Assembly (NCBI GenBank): GCA_032821775.1
Contig: JAVLRN010000010.1
Location: 2,604,001-2,668,000, forward strand
Reading direction: 5' to 3'
From: Sanguinoderma infundibulare
Taxonomy: Eukaryota; Basidiomycota; Agaricomycetes; Polyporales; Polyporaceae
Length of the DNA stretch: 64,000 nucleotides
This document shows positions 23,520 through 34,623 of this stretch, in pieces. The notes under the pieces were generated by a model. That model searched no databases and was not told where the DNA came from. It worked only from the letters and a program-made list of their open reading frames with translations. Both the position numbers and the translations under genes were made by a program. Every line of letters starts with the position of its first letter. Position 1 is the first letter of the stretch.

Positions 23520-25543
23520 GTTGTCTGTGTCGCGCGGTGGGAAGGAGGAAACTTGGGGAGGGGTCGACGGCCAACGCGCGTATTTATCGCTCATCGTCGC
23601 GATCGCATAGACGCCCTGCACCCTCGATATGATGTCATCGCTTTCACCCGATCACCGTCACCGTCGTTTCCTCCCAGCTCACTATTCTGGATGGCGACGA
23701 CGACCCCTGCTCCTGCTCTACCACCCCTGTGCACGCTGTCGAACATTCCCCTCTGCATTGTGGTTGCAATCCTCCTCTATTGCCTCCTCTCGGAAATCGG
23801 TGTGCCTATCTGGGTAATCTTAGGGCATGACTCACGATTGCGTGTTATCTCGTGTCCATTGTGTTCCCTTTTCTCGACGACTATATGCGCTCTGTCCCCC
23901 CAACCCGACGTGCTTCTCGGTTTCCTCGAGACTTGCCACGGGGAGGAACTTGGCTAGGGGAGTGTCGCTCTACTACGGACCCTATCCATCGAACGTTGTC
24001 CTCGGCGGATGGAGGTGACGTGCCTCGCCGCTTCATTGTGACGCCTGGCAATTGCTCGCTCGCGATCCCCGTCTGTGCGGTACAAGACTCGTGAAAATGC
24101 ACGCAGAACGTCGATGGCATCCAACTCATCTACGTAAGATCATTTGCAACGTCTCCAGATCTCCTATTGACGACGGGTTCGGTTCTAGACATTCATCTCA
24201 GTATTCCTTGGCTCTGTGAGAATCCATGGCGGAACGGACTCACCGCTAAAGACGAGGGCTTTGCTGCGCAGCTCGCAATAGTCGCAACTTGGTAGTCTGA
24301 TCGTCACTGATGCGTCACCGCGTCACCAGCCTCTCCTGGCACGATCTCTATCCTTCATGTCCCCGACTCTCCCCCTGTAGTTCCCCGACTGCACGCAATG
24401 CAGCACCATCGGTCGACGACCGCCGAAGACCCCATTTTTACGTACTGGGCGATGTACGCTGTCAGACAATGGTGCGATTCATATACTCCTCGGCCCATCG
24501 CTGTCATGAAGCTGAACGTGCGTACAATGCCACTTTAGGTGTTCTTTTTTCGCTGACTTGGAGATCTATCCCACCGACTCGTCTTCGCCCCAAACATAAT
24601 AGCCAATCACGGCTACGGACCAATGAGATGGTACGCCAGTGGCACCCCCCAGCAGCAACCCGTGATAATTTTATTTCAATGCTCTCCGCGTACGTTCGTC
24701 CGCCCGCCCGCCGCTTCTATTTTCACGCCGCTCTACTAACGGCGTGTTCAGCCCCGCGTCGCCCTCGTCATCATTGATCGCGATGAGCAAAGTCCGGATT
24801 GTTCTCAATACCGGTACACTCTTCCGCCCACGTCATACTCCCACGTTGCGGAGCTCGGACGTGGTGAGTACCTTCGAGCTCGCGGCGGCACCTACAGCAT
24901 GCTCGCGAGCAGTGCCGCTTGTTAACATCCTCTTCCGTTTCTTCTGCAACGGCCGCACTCCATTCGCCGTTTCCGACTCTCGTCTCCATTTGTAGCCGGC
25001 GGGGCCGCAGCGTTCATCGTCGCCGCCAGCGTCGATTGGCTACCATTGAAGTGCTCAGTTCGCAGATCCGACATGCTTTGCTACGCCGTATTGCTCTCTG
25101 CCAGTGGCATCCATCTGCTGTTATCGATCTCTCTGGCCACCTCGTCTTATTAGTAGGGCGCTGAGAGGGGGAGCGAGCGCAGGGAGTTGCGTAGAATCTA
25201 GATCTGAGCGTGTGGGCCACATTGCGCTACGGAACTGCAGGTGGGTTCTGTCTGCGATCGTTTGGAGGAAGTCGAAGACACAGCGAGTGCGGTGGTGTCG
25301 GCTTGCTTCAGATCCGCCCGGGTGTGGTGTGAGCGATCCGCGCCGCCAGCGGTTGGACATGACTGTTGTAATCCCCTCCTCCCGCGGCAGCAGAACCCCT
25401 TCTTGCCACCCGTCCACCAAGGCCCTCAGTTTGTGTCTCTTAACCATGGTCGACGCAGAATTGGTGTCTCTCGCTAACGACATCCCTGTGCTCTCTCTCT
25501 CTTTCTATACGGGTAACCGCAACTGGAGCACGCCGCAGCCATA
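23520..25543. other. Intergenic region without a supported gene
   Basis: About 2 kb. A 155-codon plus-strand frame starts with ATG at 24310 but shows no domain or membrane/secretion signal. The left end is the SOD promoter, and the right end is the 5' breakpoint of the truncated transporter copy. Confidence 0.45.
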
Positions 25544-26588
25544 GAAGCCCTGTCGGATTGGCAGGTGTGGCTTCTCGGTCTGTCTGACTTTTCGATCTCA
25601 ATGGCTGGTGAGCGTTATGTCGAAGAGTTCCTTTTGCTTCCTAGGCGAGAATAACGGATGTATTCTGTCACAGCATCTGGAATATCATCATTCCTTCCGT
25701 GAGTGATTCGCACAGGTCTCCAATCACGACCTGATTGATGTTGAGAATCAATCAAGGTTAATCATTAACGGGTATGGATTCAACATTCTGCATATACGTG
25801 TCTACTCACCGCAGGTGGTTCGTGTAGTCTCGGATTCAACCCCGCGATCTCGCAGCTGATAACTGCGCGGCCTTTCGTAGTCGCGAGTAAGTATACATTA
25901 ACCACCTGGTCCATGCTTTCTATTTAGCACAGTGCGACACCATAGCACCGATCGTTGTCATCGTGGCGATGTGGTCGGACCGCGTCCAGCTACGCTCATC
26001 GTTCATCTTGAGTAGCCATCTCCTATGCATTGCGGGATTCGCAATCAATGCAACTCACGCGGGCATTGACGTGAAGTACTTTGGGACATTCCTCGTCGTC
26101 ACCGGAGCAGTTGTTGCCATCCCTGTGTCTAATGCGTGGTACGTCTATGCCCCAGGAGGACACCATACTCGCCTGCTGACGTCAACGTGGTACAGGCTCT
26201 CGGACAACATTCCGGGTCAATGCAAGCGGGCCGTATCAGTCGTCGTCAAGACTATCATGGCAAGCATTGCAGGGGTCATTGTAAACTACGTCTTCCGCCC
26301 TGAGGACGCGCCGCGATACATTCTTGGATGTGCGTTCCCTGCTCCGCAGTTCGCCCCGCTTCGCAGTTCGCCTCGCCTCGCGCTTACGAAGGATGTATAA
26401 CAGTCGTGGTCAAGATTGCAATCCTTGGCATGGGGTTGGTCGTGACGGCTGCCACGATATGCTTCTATCATTGCTCCAACAGGCGAAAGGGAATCAGAAT
26501 GCTGATGGAAGCGAACGGCAAGAAGCATACGGCGGAGGAGTTGAAGAGGATGGGGGATAGGGCGCCAAATTTCCGGTATATGCTTTGA
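25544..26588 (+). pseudogene. 5'-truncated copy of DAL5-like transporter
   Basis: Matches the second half of the transporter at 27037-29813. Homology starts at SDWQVWLLGL (25552 on), continues through IGSISSFLPS-like and GFNPAISQL exons, VAMWSDRVQLRSSF, LCIAGFAIN, GIDVKYFGTFLVVTGA, then PEDAPRYILG and a final exon ending EELKRMGDRAPNFRYML at 26588. Splice sites (for example GTACGTC after NAW) remain recognisable. Nothing upstream of 25544 corresponds to the first six membrane segments, so the copy cannot make a transporter. It most likely arose from an incomplete tandem duplication. Confidence 0.8.
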
Positions 26589-27036
26589 CGCAGTTGTAGT
26601 ATGCCCTTTCTCGTCAATAACATTCTGACTTCTTCTCTTCCCTTGGGCCTGAGGAGACAGGGCCTTTTACACTTCACCGCGCACAAAAGCGCTACGCGAG
26701 TCTCCTGCGTCTACGACTACCATCCAAAACCCCGGATCTATCTATAGTCTCCGGATTCTGCATATCGACCCCCATACTCGCTACAACTCCTGTTCAGCTG
26801 CCCGGTGGCCAACGTGTCGTGCGAACCTGAGTGAAGGATACCATAAGAGGGTTCTGGCGAGAAGCACGTTGGCATGCTTCGAGTCAACTTTAGACGTTGT
26901 GCGGCTATAGACTAGTCAGCTGAGTATGTCTCTCTCCCCACACATGTCGGGTATATAGATTCAACGTCTCTTTCTCTCCAGGCCCCGACGACCAACCCGA
27001 GGCCACCCACCGCTTAGACGCACTTTACCTGGATCT
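26589..27036. other. Promoter region of transporter gene
   Basis: No coding frame of note. A TATA-like element lies at 26951-26958. Confidence 0.5.
26951..26958 (+). promoter_or_regulatory. TATA-like box (GTATATAG)
   Basis: Lies 79 bp before the ATG at 27037. Positional inference only. Confidence 0.4.
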
Positions 27037-29813
27037 ATGAGCCACCTACACGATACCGGGGCCTGTAGCTCGAAGCCTGAAAAGCCTCTCGACGTTGACG
27101 TGACGGTGAAAGTCAGCCCGCCATCACAGCCGGCACACGTTCTAGCGTACGGCGGCGACAACGCGCTTCCTCCTCAGCCCATCCTCACGCCTGAGGAGGA
27201 GGATCGACTATGGCGCAAGATTGACTGGCATATCATCCCCATTATCACTGTCATGTACCTCTGCTCTTTCGTCGACCGCAGCAATATCGGTGAGTCGTCT
27301 CTCGTTCTCTATGAGCCAGAAGCTGACTCCATGCGCGCTAGGGAATGCCAAGCTGCAGGGGCTTTCTACCCAGTTAGACTTGACCGGGAACAGGTACAAC
27401 GTTGCACTGGTGAGCGGCGACTTCAGAAGAGACCCCCGAGTTCAAGTGCGCTGATAGCCGTCTAGGCGCTATATTTCTTGGTGCGTGCGATAAAATCCGT
27501 ATCGACCCGGCCTCTACTCATAAAATGTTGCCCCAGTCGTATAATCTCTGTGCAATCCCAGCGAAGTGCGGGCTTTCACAATTACTGCGTGATACTGCTC
27601 CTGACACGTTGCGAACAGCCTTGTCCTCAAGAGATTCCGTCCTTCCCTATGGCTTCCGGGTATCACGGTACGCGAGGGTTTCGAGTCACCCCGGATGAGG
27701 ACTGACATCTTCCCATCTCTAGGTACTCTGGGGAATCACGACGTACGTTCACCATGCTGCCACTTTGCCCTTAGAGAGAACGCTGATCAGCCATCGCCAT
27801 TAGTTCCCTTATGGGTTTAGTAAAGAAGTAAGTCTTCTACTGGCTGCGTATTTGAGGTCGTCCTCCGACTCATATGGCACCCTACACCGGTCAGCTATCC
27901 TCAACTGGTGGCCACGCGTGTCTGTTTAGGTGTTGCGGAAGGGGGATTCGCCCCAGGTGTATTTTTCTAGTAGGTGTCCATTGCAACGAATTCGGACATG
28001 CCGGGGGTCGCGCTAACATTGGCCTCCCAAATAGCCTGTCATTATGGTATCCTCGACATATGCTCCACACGCGCTTTGGCCTGTTCTGGGGCGGGGCGAC
28101 GTTGGCAGGTGCGTTTTCGGGGCTCCTCGCATTTGGCATCTCATTTATGTCGGGTACGGCGGAACTGCTCGGATGGTCGTGGATTTTCGTACGCTCGTCC
28201 ATTCCTTCCTCGCCGAGATGCCAACACTGATATTTCGATCAGATAATTGAAGGGATGTTCACAGTCGTCATTGGGGCGATCTCGTTCTTCGGTGAGCGGT
28301 CAACTGTGCTAGCACGCAGAAGGATACCGCGAGTCAAACTGATACCTGATTCCAGTACTCGTCGACTTCCCAGACACGGCGCGGTTCCTTACGCAAGAAG
28401 AGCGCGCCTTTGTCATCTACCGCAAGAGTATGTGGTCACTGTGTTAGACCGCGTGTGAACGGTTCCATGCTCAGACATGTTGAATTTTAGAGTTTGACAA
28501 CTCCACTGTGGGAGAAGACGAGCACTTCGCGCTCCGGCATGTCTGGGACGCCCTTACAGACTGGCAGGTTTGGCTCCTCAGCCTGATAAACATGTCAGTT
28601 ATAACTCCTGGTGCGTCTTTCCTCTGTAGCATGTCTGCGTAGGGCACTCAAAATCGAAATAATTCCGCAGTATTTGGAATTTCGTTCTTCCTCCCGTGGG
28701 TACTTACTGTTGTCCTCTGGAATGCGATCATACTGATGAGGGAAATAGGTCGATTATCAATGGGTTCGTGCTGCCTTTTGGCAGTTCTTGGACACGGTAT
28801 AAACTCACAAACCTCTCAGGCTGGGGTTCAACGCAGAGATCTCGCAGTTACTGACGGTGCCGCCTTATGTGGTTGCGAGTACGTCACCGATCCTGTGTCT
28901 GGGCGTTTTATGCTTGCACTGACCGACGACCTCTGCGTCGTCGCAGCTGCGACTGTCATCGGCTGGGCAATATGGTCGGACCGCATCAAGAGGCGCGCTC
29001 CGTTCGTCCTGTGCGGTCAAATCCTATGCCTCGTCGGGTTCGCAATCAACATATCCAAGGCTAGCATCGGCGTGAAGTACTTCGGGACATTCCTTATCGT
29101 CACTGGGGGATATGCTGCCTACCCCGCCGTCGCAGCGTGGTGCGTTTATGATCGTTATTCACGCATAGTAGCCTGAAGACCCTCAATACTTGCTTATGTA
29201 TTTGTCAGGATGGCCAACAATGTTGCAGGCCACTACAAACGCGGTGTAGCAATTGCCTGCCAGATTATCTTTGGGAACACCGGCGGCGCAATCGGAGGCA
29301 TCATATTCCGCTCTCAGGACGCACCTCGATACGTTTTAGGACGTAAGCACAAGTAAACCTCGTTACGCAAACTATCCACTGACGAAGTCTTAATTTATGG
29401 TACCAGATGCGGTTGAGATCGGGTTCGTCAGTATGGGGCTGGGGTTGATCCCCCTTGTTCTGTACATGTACGCTCTCTCGAACGCGCGCAAGGAAGCTGA
29501 GATGCGACGGACAGAAGACAGCGGTGAGAAGCATACACCTGAGGAATTGAAGAGGATGGGGGGCACCGGATTTCCAATATACGCTGTGAATGGTTTAGTG
29601 CGCATGCGGTCAAGTGGTTACGGAAATGCGGCAGTACACCGTTCATTGATATGTGAAAAGAATCCTCGCCTCGTGGACGGTGGAAATGGGAATATAATAT
29701 CAGTAATAGAGAAGTACTGCGCGTTGCGCATGCTCCTGAACACGCATCATAAGACGGAACTCCGTAAGTGGCCGCCGCGCATAGATTGCTTCCAGGTTTT
29801 GGGCTTGCGTTGA
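27037..29813 (+). CDS. DAL5-like MFS transporter (anion:cation symporter family)
   Basis: A plasma-membrane permease of the allantoate/nicotinate/vitamin group, substrate unknown. The ATG at 27037 starts a hydrophilic N-terminus, then WRKIDWHIIPIITVMYLCSF and VDRSNIGNAKLQG, the family signature in helix 1. About fourteen phase-consistent introns can be followed; checks include IPA|NLVLKRFRPSLWLPG, TSLMGLVKN|YPQLVATR, GVFF|YLSLWYPRHM, GWSWIF|IIEGMF, VLVDFPDTARFL, FLPSIINGLGFNAEIS, GWAIWSDRIKRRAPF and SQDAPRYVLG. The last exon reads EELKRMGGTGFPIYAV and then runs on for about 60 unrelated residues to 29813. One fewer G in the six-G run at 29558-29563 would instead give the usual short C-terminus, as in the truncated copy upstream. 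So there is either a real homopolymer frameshift or a sequence error. The rest of the gene is intact. Confidence 0.9.
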
Positions 29814-30194
29814 CGACTAGTTGTAGAGTTCCCACTAGCATCCGGTACTCACGACGTGCTGCTCCCGTGGGACCCGCCGCTCTTCGGGATCCCGAGGTCG
29901 ATCATGCGACAGCTGCGAGACCAGCTACGGGATGCGCTCGTCGATTTTGCGGTCGTACAAGGCAAGAGGAGGCGATGAACGAGTATTTGGCCGACTTGGA
30001 ATCACATTAGTACGATCCGTTATGTTTCGAGTATTCCCGTGTGGCATGATTACCCCGCGCAATACCGTAATATACGCGATGGACGGAAGATGCTCGTGCA
30101 ATAAACGGCCCCCTGTTCGAGTGCTTCATGATTATTATTCAGAGCTGGGGACACATCGCTTATCGCTCGCTTTTGCTGTTTGAGGCCGGGTAGG
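29814..30194. other. Intergenic region
   Basis: Downstream of the transporter and upstream of the SINE-like repeat. No gene seen. Confidence 0.5.
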
Positions 30195-30445
30195 ACTGTA
30201 GCCGGGACGAGCAGCTTCAGTATACTGGATGCATCCTCAACGGTGCTCATCCACCCGTTGGACGCATCCAAACACGGATGAGTAGGATGTGTCAGTTCTC
30301 TCTGCAAGCGCCCATTCAATTAATGGTTTTTATCAAAAGCACGACGGGGATTCGAACCCCGTCAGCTAGAGAAAGCACTTAGTGTGAATTACCACTAATC
30401 CAACCAGCCTTTCTATGCAAGCTGTAATGGCTTATTCTATGTCAT
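30195..30445 (-). mobile_element. tRNA-derived SINE-like element, copy A
   Basis: On the minus strand it reads, in order: a 5' part (TTTCATGACATA..AAGCCA), a pol III A-box-like GGATTAGTGGTAA, a B box GGGGTTCGAATCCCC with flanking stem, TTTTGATAAAAACCATTAATTG, GGGCGCTTGC, and a 3' part with GGATGCATCC and GGTGGATGAGCACCG. The same parts occur in the same order at 31345-31690 on the plus strand. The tRNA-like half does not fold into a full acceptor stem, so it is not a working tRNA. Boundaries are approximate, and no target-site duplication was established. Confidence 0.7.
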
Positions 30446-31344
30446 GAAATTACGCTAAGTTGGTATGTTGCCCCTTGCTCAGTGGTGTACTTGTAGTCGT
30501 GCTGCACTCAAATTCCTGCCACACCGCTTCCCAAACCTGTATCTTGGGCAATTCTGCCTCGATCATCATGGTTTTGACCTTGTTTGAAAGCGGTCACTTT
30601 ATACATTGTAATGATGGATAATATGTCGCATTTGAGGGTATCTAATCGACTGGTGGGCAAAACATTGAGCACCAGAGGGGTGGGAGAAAGGATGGCCATT
30701 AGCGTATGTTCTAGCCATAGGATCAGGGTGATATGGGTATCGTTTGACAGCTATGACTGTCTGCTTTCAAACGATGCATAGAAAATGGATGGGACGCCAT
30801 GGGGGACAGGAATATACAGGTGGGAATGCCATAAGCGCTTGCTGGCACAACTTAGCTTCCTGAACTGAGTACAAGGTATGCTCAGGTGGCGCGTGGACCT
30901 CCCCAAATTTCAGCAGACTACAGCTATAAGTAGAAATAAAAATGACCCAAATTGGAGCTCCCAGTCCCGAGATATGGCTGCCTGCCCTCCTCTCAGGAGA
31001 AGAAGGTCAGCATATCTCGGGAACAACTTATCATATAAAAACGATTAAGATCTCGTTGGAATCGCACAACATTGGAGATTCAAACGAGACCCTACGCGCC
31101 TGAATCTGCCAAGAACCACTAGAGATATCAGCCATTTCTTGCCCATCTGAGGTGACTATTCTATATTCCATATAGTAGTAAGTAATGTACCATTTGATAC
31201 GCACTTAAGTGCGTTTAAAAGGCTATAATAATGCGAATAAAACGAGCCTATAACAAAGACAATTGAGTAAGTATTGGCCTCAGGACAACAGAAGGAAAGG
31301 CCTGTGTGCCGGTGCAGAACCATCAGCTGAGGGCGGTCATTTCA
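30446..31344. other. A+T-rich spacer between inverted SINE copies, with two hairpins
   Basis: No coding region. It contains two strong inverted repeats: 30965-30980 with 31008-31022 (TCCCGAGATATGGCTG / CAGCATATCTCGGGA), and 31051-31063 with 31077-31089 (TCTCGTTGGAATC / GATTCAAACGAGA). With the flanking inverted SINE copies the whole 30.2-31.7 kb segment is a foldback. Confidence 0.6.
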
Positions 31345-31690
31345 TGACATACAGCAAGCCAATACAGCTCACATCAAGGCTTGTTGGAGTAGTGGTAAGT
31401 TTCACTGTGTGCTTTGTCTTGCTGCCCGGGTTCGAATCTTTGTTGTGCTTTTGATAAAAACTATTAATTGCTTGGGCGCTTGCACGGATACATCTGTAAC
31501 GCGGACAGAAGATTGGCGCTGTGTCTGGATGCATCTATTCTGCTCAACTTATTGTGCATAATGGATGCATCCAATGATACACGGTAAGTTGAGTAGAACG
31601 GATGCATCCGTCATCCGAGTTCGGATGCATCCGAAGGGTGGATGAGCACCGTGTAGGATGCATCCCCTACTACTGAATACCTACCCGGGA
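31345..31690 (+). mobile_element. tRNA-derived SINE-like element, copy B
   Basis: Same element as copy A in opposite orientation: TTTCATGACATA, then GGAGTAGTGGTAA (A box), CCCGGGTTCGAATC (B box), TTTTGATAAAAACTATTAATTG and GGGCGCTTGC. The 3' part is longer than in copy A and carries several copies of the palindrome GGATGCATCC or close variants (31511-31680) plus GGTGGATGAGCACCG. Boundaries approximate. Confidence 0.7.
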
Positions 31691-32141
31691 TCGTACGAAG
31701 AGGGAAAGTGAAAACGTTGCTGAAAGATGGACAAGTCGAGTTATTTAATTACGACGTGCAGCGAACGGCGAAAAGGGCCGACCCATAGCGGAAATTTGCA
31801 GTAGAGCGCCAGCATGTTTGGCACGGACTGTGTCGCGGATCGGGCTCACTACATAGTACTATACTGGGACGAACTAACCTCAGTCTTCAATAGTCAGTGC
31901 AACTGAACAAGGTTTACATCGTCGTCCATCTACACGTTAATATCACCAAGGAAGCGATAAGCACGCAAGATGTTGGGTCTCACGGGGGATGTATTCAAAT
32001 ATCGTACAGGTTACAAACTGGAGAGCTACGTTTCTTCCCGAGCGACGTAAGTCGTTCGTAGTTGTGGCATGAGTTCCCTGAAAATGAGCCGCGGAGCGTC
32101 AGCGCCATATCAACAACATTAGTATCGAATGCCGGGACGTA
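31691..32141. other. Intergenic region
   Basis: Nothing coding recognised. Confidence 0.5.
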
Positions 32142-32400
32142 CTACTCGGTTGACTGAATACTGCCGCTAGGGGGGAGACTGCCATCCGAGTCATCGCTCG
32201 TGATGAACTCAGGAGCGTTGAAGTCGGAAGGGATTGCGGGGCATCGTCCACCGTCTGCGTGGTCAGCGTAGTACCGTCAGGACTTAGACTACGACCTCAG
32301 CCGTGGAGTAAAGGGGAAACAACTTACGTTGGGAACAATGGTTTTTGCCAGTGACCGCCCAGTTGTCGCAACCAGAGGTGTTGCATCTCTTGGCAACCAT
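32142..32400 (-). CDS. 61-residue protein with WRKY19-like zinc finger
   Basis: A two-exon microgene missed by simple frame scanning. Exon 1 (32400-32328) starts MVAKRCNTSGCDNWAV; a 73-nt GTAAGT..ACGCAG intron (32255-32327) keeps phase; exon 2 (32254-32142) gives HGGRCPAIPSDFN and an acidic Ser-rich tail ending GSIQSTE. Cysteines and histidine form C-x4-C-x10-C-x2-H-G-G-x-C, the spacing of the WRKY19-like zinc-finger repeat that oomycete, plant and some fungal proteins carry in tandem; here there is one unit. The tail (TSDDSDGSLPPS) is acidic. Function unknown; nucleic-acid or protein binding is possible. Good splice sites and total length of 186 nt support it. Confidence 0.62.
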
Positions 32401-33186
32401 GACGAGAGATGGAGTTGATTATTGGGTGGATGGTGAGAGTAGGGTATTGGATGGTGCGAGGACGCTGTCGTAGGTTTCTGTCAGCCCGACGTTTAAATCT
32501 GGTAACGAAAATGCGGCCAGAGCCGAGCGCTTTGTGCCTCGTTTATGAGAACATTGTGGTTTAATTGAACCTTGACCACAGTGCGTAGTTCGGATAAGAT
32601 CAGAGTGCACTGAGCAGACTACGGCAACCTGTCATGGGGGGCGATACAGCTGAAGATAAACCTCGAGAATAAAACCGGGTTGGTTAGCTAACGGACGTCG
32701 CCTGGCACCGAAGGCTTACAGGCGGTGCATTGGGAAGTCAGACTACTAGATCCGCCTCCCGTCTACTCATCCACAGCGGCCCTGCGTCTGCCAACCGACC
32801 TGCGCGTGCGTTTTTTTCGAAAAGGTCTATCGTTTTGAAAACAGCGAAGAGTACGACTTGGATAATTGAACCTTGATAGCAGTGCGCATAAGTCGGACAT
32901 GACGAGAGACCAGACGGCGCAGTAACCACAAGACCTGTGGCGGCGCACGATGAACTAGCCAAGTAAAAGTTCCGTGTGTCTAGGTCACCAGACTGAGGTC
33001 ATGACGGTCGTCGAAGGTGTACGACGCAGGCAGTAAGATTTGCGAAGAGTCAGACGGTATCCAGTAGGTTTCGGGGGGCGAGTCCTCGGGGTCCGGGAAA
33101 GGGTTGAACTCGAACTTCGCGCTCCCTCTAGCCTTTACCTTTACCCCCCATCCATCATAGCGTTGCTTCCCTCGTCGCCACAAATT
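32401..33186. other. Intergenic region with a short dispersed repeat
   Basis: Two related stretches start AATTGAACCTTGA at about 32565 and 32865, suggesting a local duplication. The block GGTCTATCGTTTTGAAAACAGC (about 32824) recurs with two changes at about 39236. No coding region seen. Confidence 0.45.
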
Positions 33187-34623
33187 ATGCCTCTGTATTC
33201 ATGTTCCGTCCCCTCTTGTGCTCTCTCGGGATATCGAGGTCCCGACGGCGTTTGCGTGGCCTGCACCAAGCGCTTCTGTAGGATGCACATCAAGCCATGC
33301 CCTGAGCACGAATGTCCGACGTTCGAGGTGCACCTGAAGGCTCGCTGATACGATGTGGTAAACTGATATCTGTATTTTTAGACAGACGAGAAGTCCGTCG
33401 AGGAGGCAGCAAACAGAGCACTTGAGGCTGAGCTCGCCTCCATCGCCCAACGCGTCCAGCTGAGCGCGCTGACCGAACGCGCCGCTGCGCTCCGTGGCGG
33501 CATCGCGTGCTCCGTGCCAGACCTCTCGATGGAAACTCTCAGGACCCTTCCTCGTGGAGGAATGAACATCCATCTCACCCTTCGCTTCGACGATGGTGTC
33601 GAGTGGATATGTCGCATCCGCCGCGAGAACTCGGCCGCGCTCCCCGTTGACCTCCTCGACCGCGTCATTTCCAGCGAGGCCGCAACACTCACCTTCCTCT
33701 CCACCAAAACGTCCGTTCCCGTCCCCCATGTGTACGACGTTTCTCTTCCCTCCAAGCCGAACGATGTCGGCGTTGGCTATATACTCATGGAGAAGCTTGA
33801 GGGCACTCCGATGGACTGGACAGACCTCGACGCGCAAGCCCAGACGAAGGTCCTCGAGCAGTTCGCGGACATCTTCGCCTCGCTCTCCCAACACGCGTTT
33901 CCCCTCATTGGCTGTCTGCAGAGTTGCGACCCCACTGTCGTTGGGCCTCTCGTCAGCGAGAACGCTGCAGATGTCATCGATGGCGCCACTCGTTGCATAG
34001 GGCCGTTCAAGTCCACCGCGGATTACCTCACAGCGGTCGTCGACGTCGCGATCGACCACATCCTCCAGCGCGAGTCCCAGGTCCAGGACCCCGTCGGGCC
34101 GTACCTCGCTCTCAGAGAGGTTCAGAACAGCATTCGCCTCCTTCCCGAGGCGGCGCGCCGTGCCCCTGCCGAGTTCTTCCTCAAGCACATGGACGATAAG
34201 GGCGACCAGCTTCTTCTCGACGCCGCGCACAACATTGTCGGCATCATCGACTGGGAGTGGGCGCAGACGCTGCCAAAGGAGCATGCGTTCGCCGCGCCGC
34301 TCTTCATGGTCGACGTTGGGAGCTACTACGACGGCATCGACGAGCTGAGCGACGCGGAGGCCCAATTCGCGGACATCCTCGAGCGCAAGGGCCACGCGGA
34401 GCTCGCCGAGTGCGTGCGTGCAGGCCGTGCGTCGCACCGACTCGCGCACGCCGTCGACGAGGGGTGCGCGCCGGATGACGTCAAGGTTCACATCCGGAGC
34501 TTCCGTCGCCTCGTCCAAAAGGTCGATGAGGAATGGGAGACGTTTGAGTCGAGAGCCATGAGGGGTCTGAAGCATGACAGGGATCCTGGTCTGAGGAAAC
34601 TGTTGGACTGGCAAAAGGCGTAG
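33187..34623 (+). CDS. Zinc-finger / APH-family kinase-like protein
   Basis: Two exons (33187-33327 and 33382-34623) joined by a 54-nt intron (GTGCAC..TTTAG) give 460 residues. Residues 1-45 form an AN1-like zinc finger: CSVPSC, CVAC, CRMH and a final H-x-C (HEC). The rest has the aminoglycoside-phosphotransferase/choline-kinase fold: a nucleotide-binding part with SSEAATLTFLSTKTSVPVPH and the hinge YILMEKLEGTP. The C-lobe metal-binding motif is NIVGIIDWEWAQTLP. The usual H-x-D-x-x-x-x-N catalytic loop is not obvious; the nearest candidate is KHMDDKGDQLLLD, so activity is uncertain. Such APH-like proteins are numerous in Agaricomycetes and their substrates are unknown; antibiotic resistance is not implied. 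The gene is intact. Confidence 0.88.

Noticed and set aside
30331..30420. Second tRNA gene on the minus strand
   Set aside because: The T arm is perfect, but the 5' end does not pair with the acceptor 3' strand and the anticodon arm is poor; the same sequence recurs at 31370, so it is a tRNA-derived repeat.
32142..32400. Mating pheromone precursor
   Set aside because: The small gene has no C-terminal CaaX motif; the conserved Cys/His spacing fits a zinc finger instead.
33199..34614. 471-codon minus-strand open frame
   Set aside because: Antisense to the kinase-like gene, which has a recognised domain order; the long open frame follows from codon bias.
33187..34623. Antibiotic-resistance gene
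   Set aside because: APH-like folds are common in fungal proteins of unknown substrate; the catalytic loop is not clear and the gene has a fungal intron and codon use.
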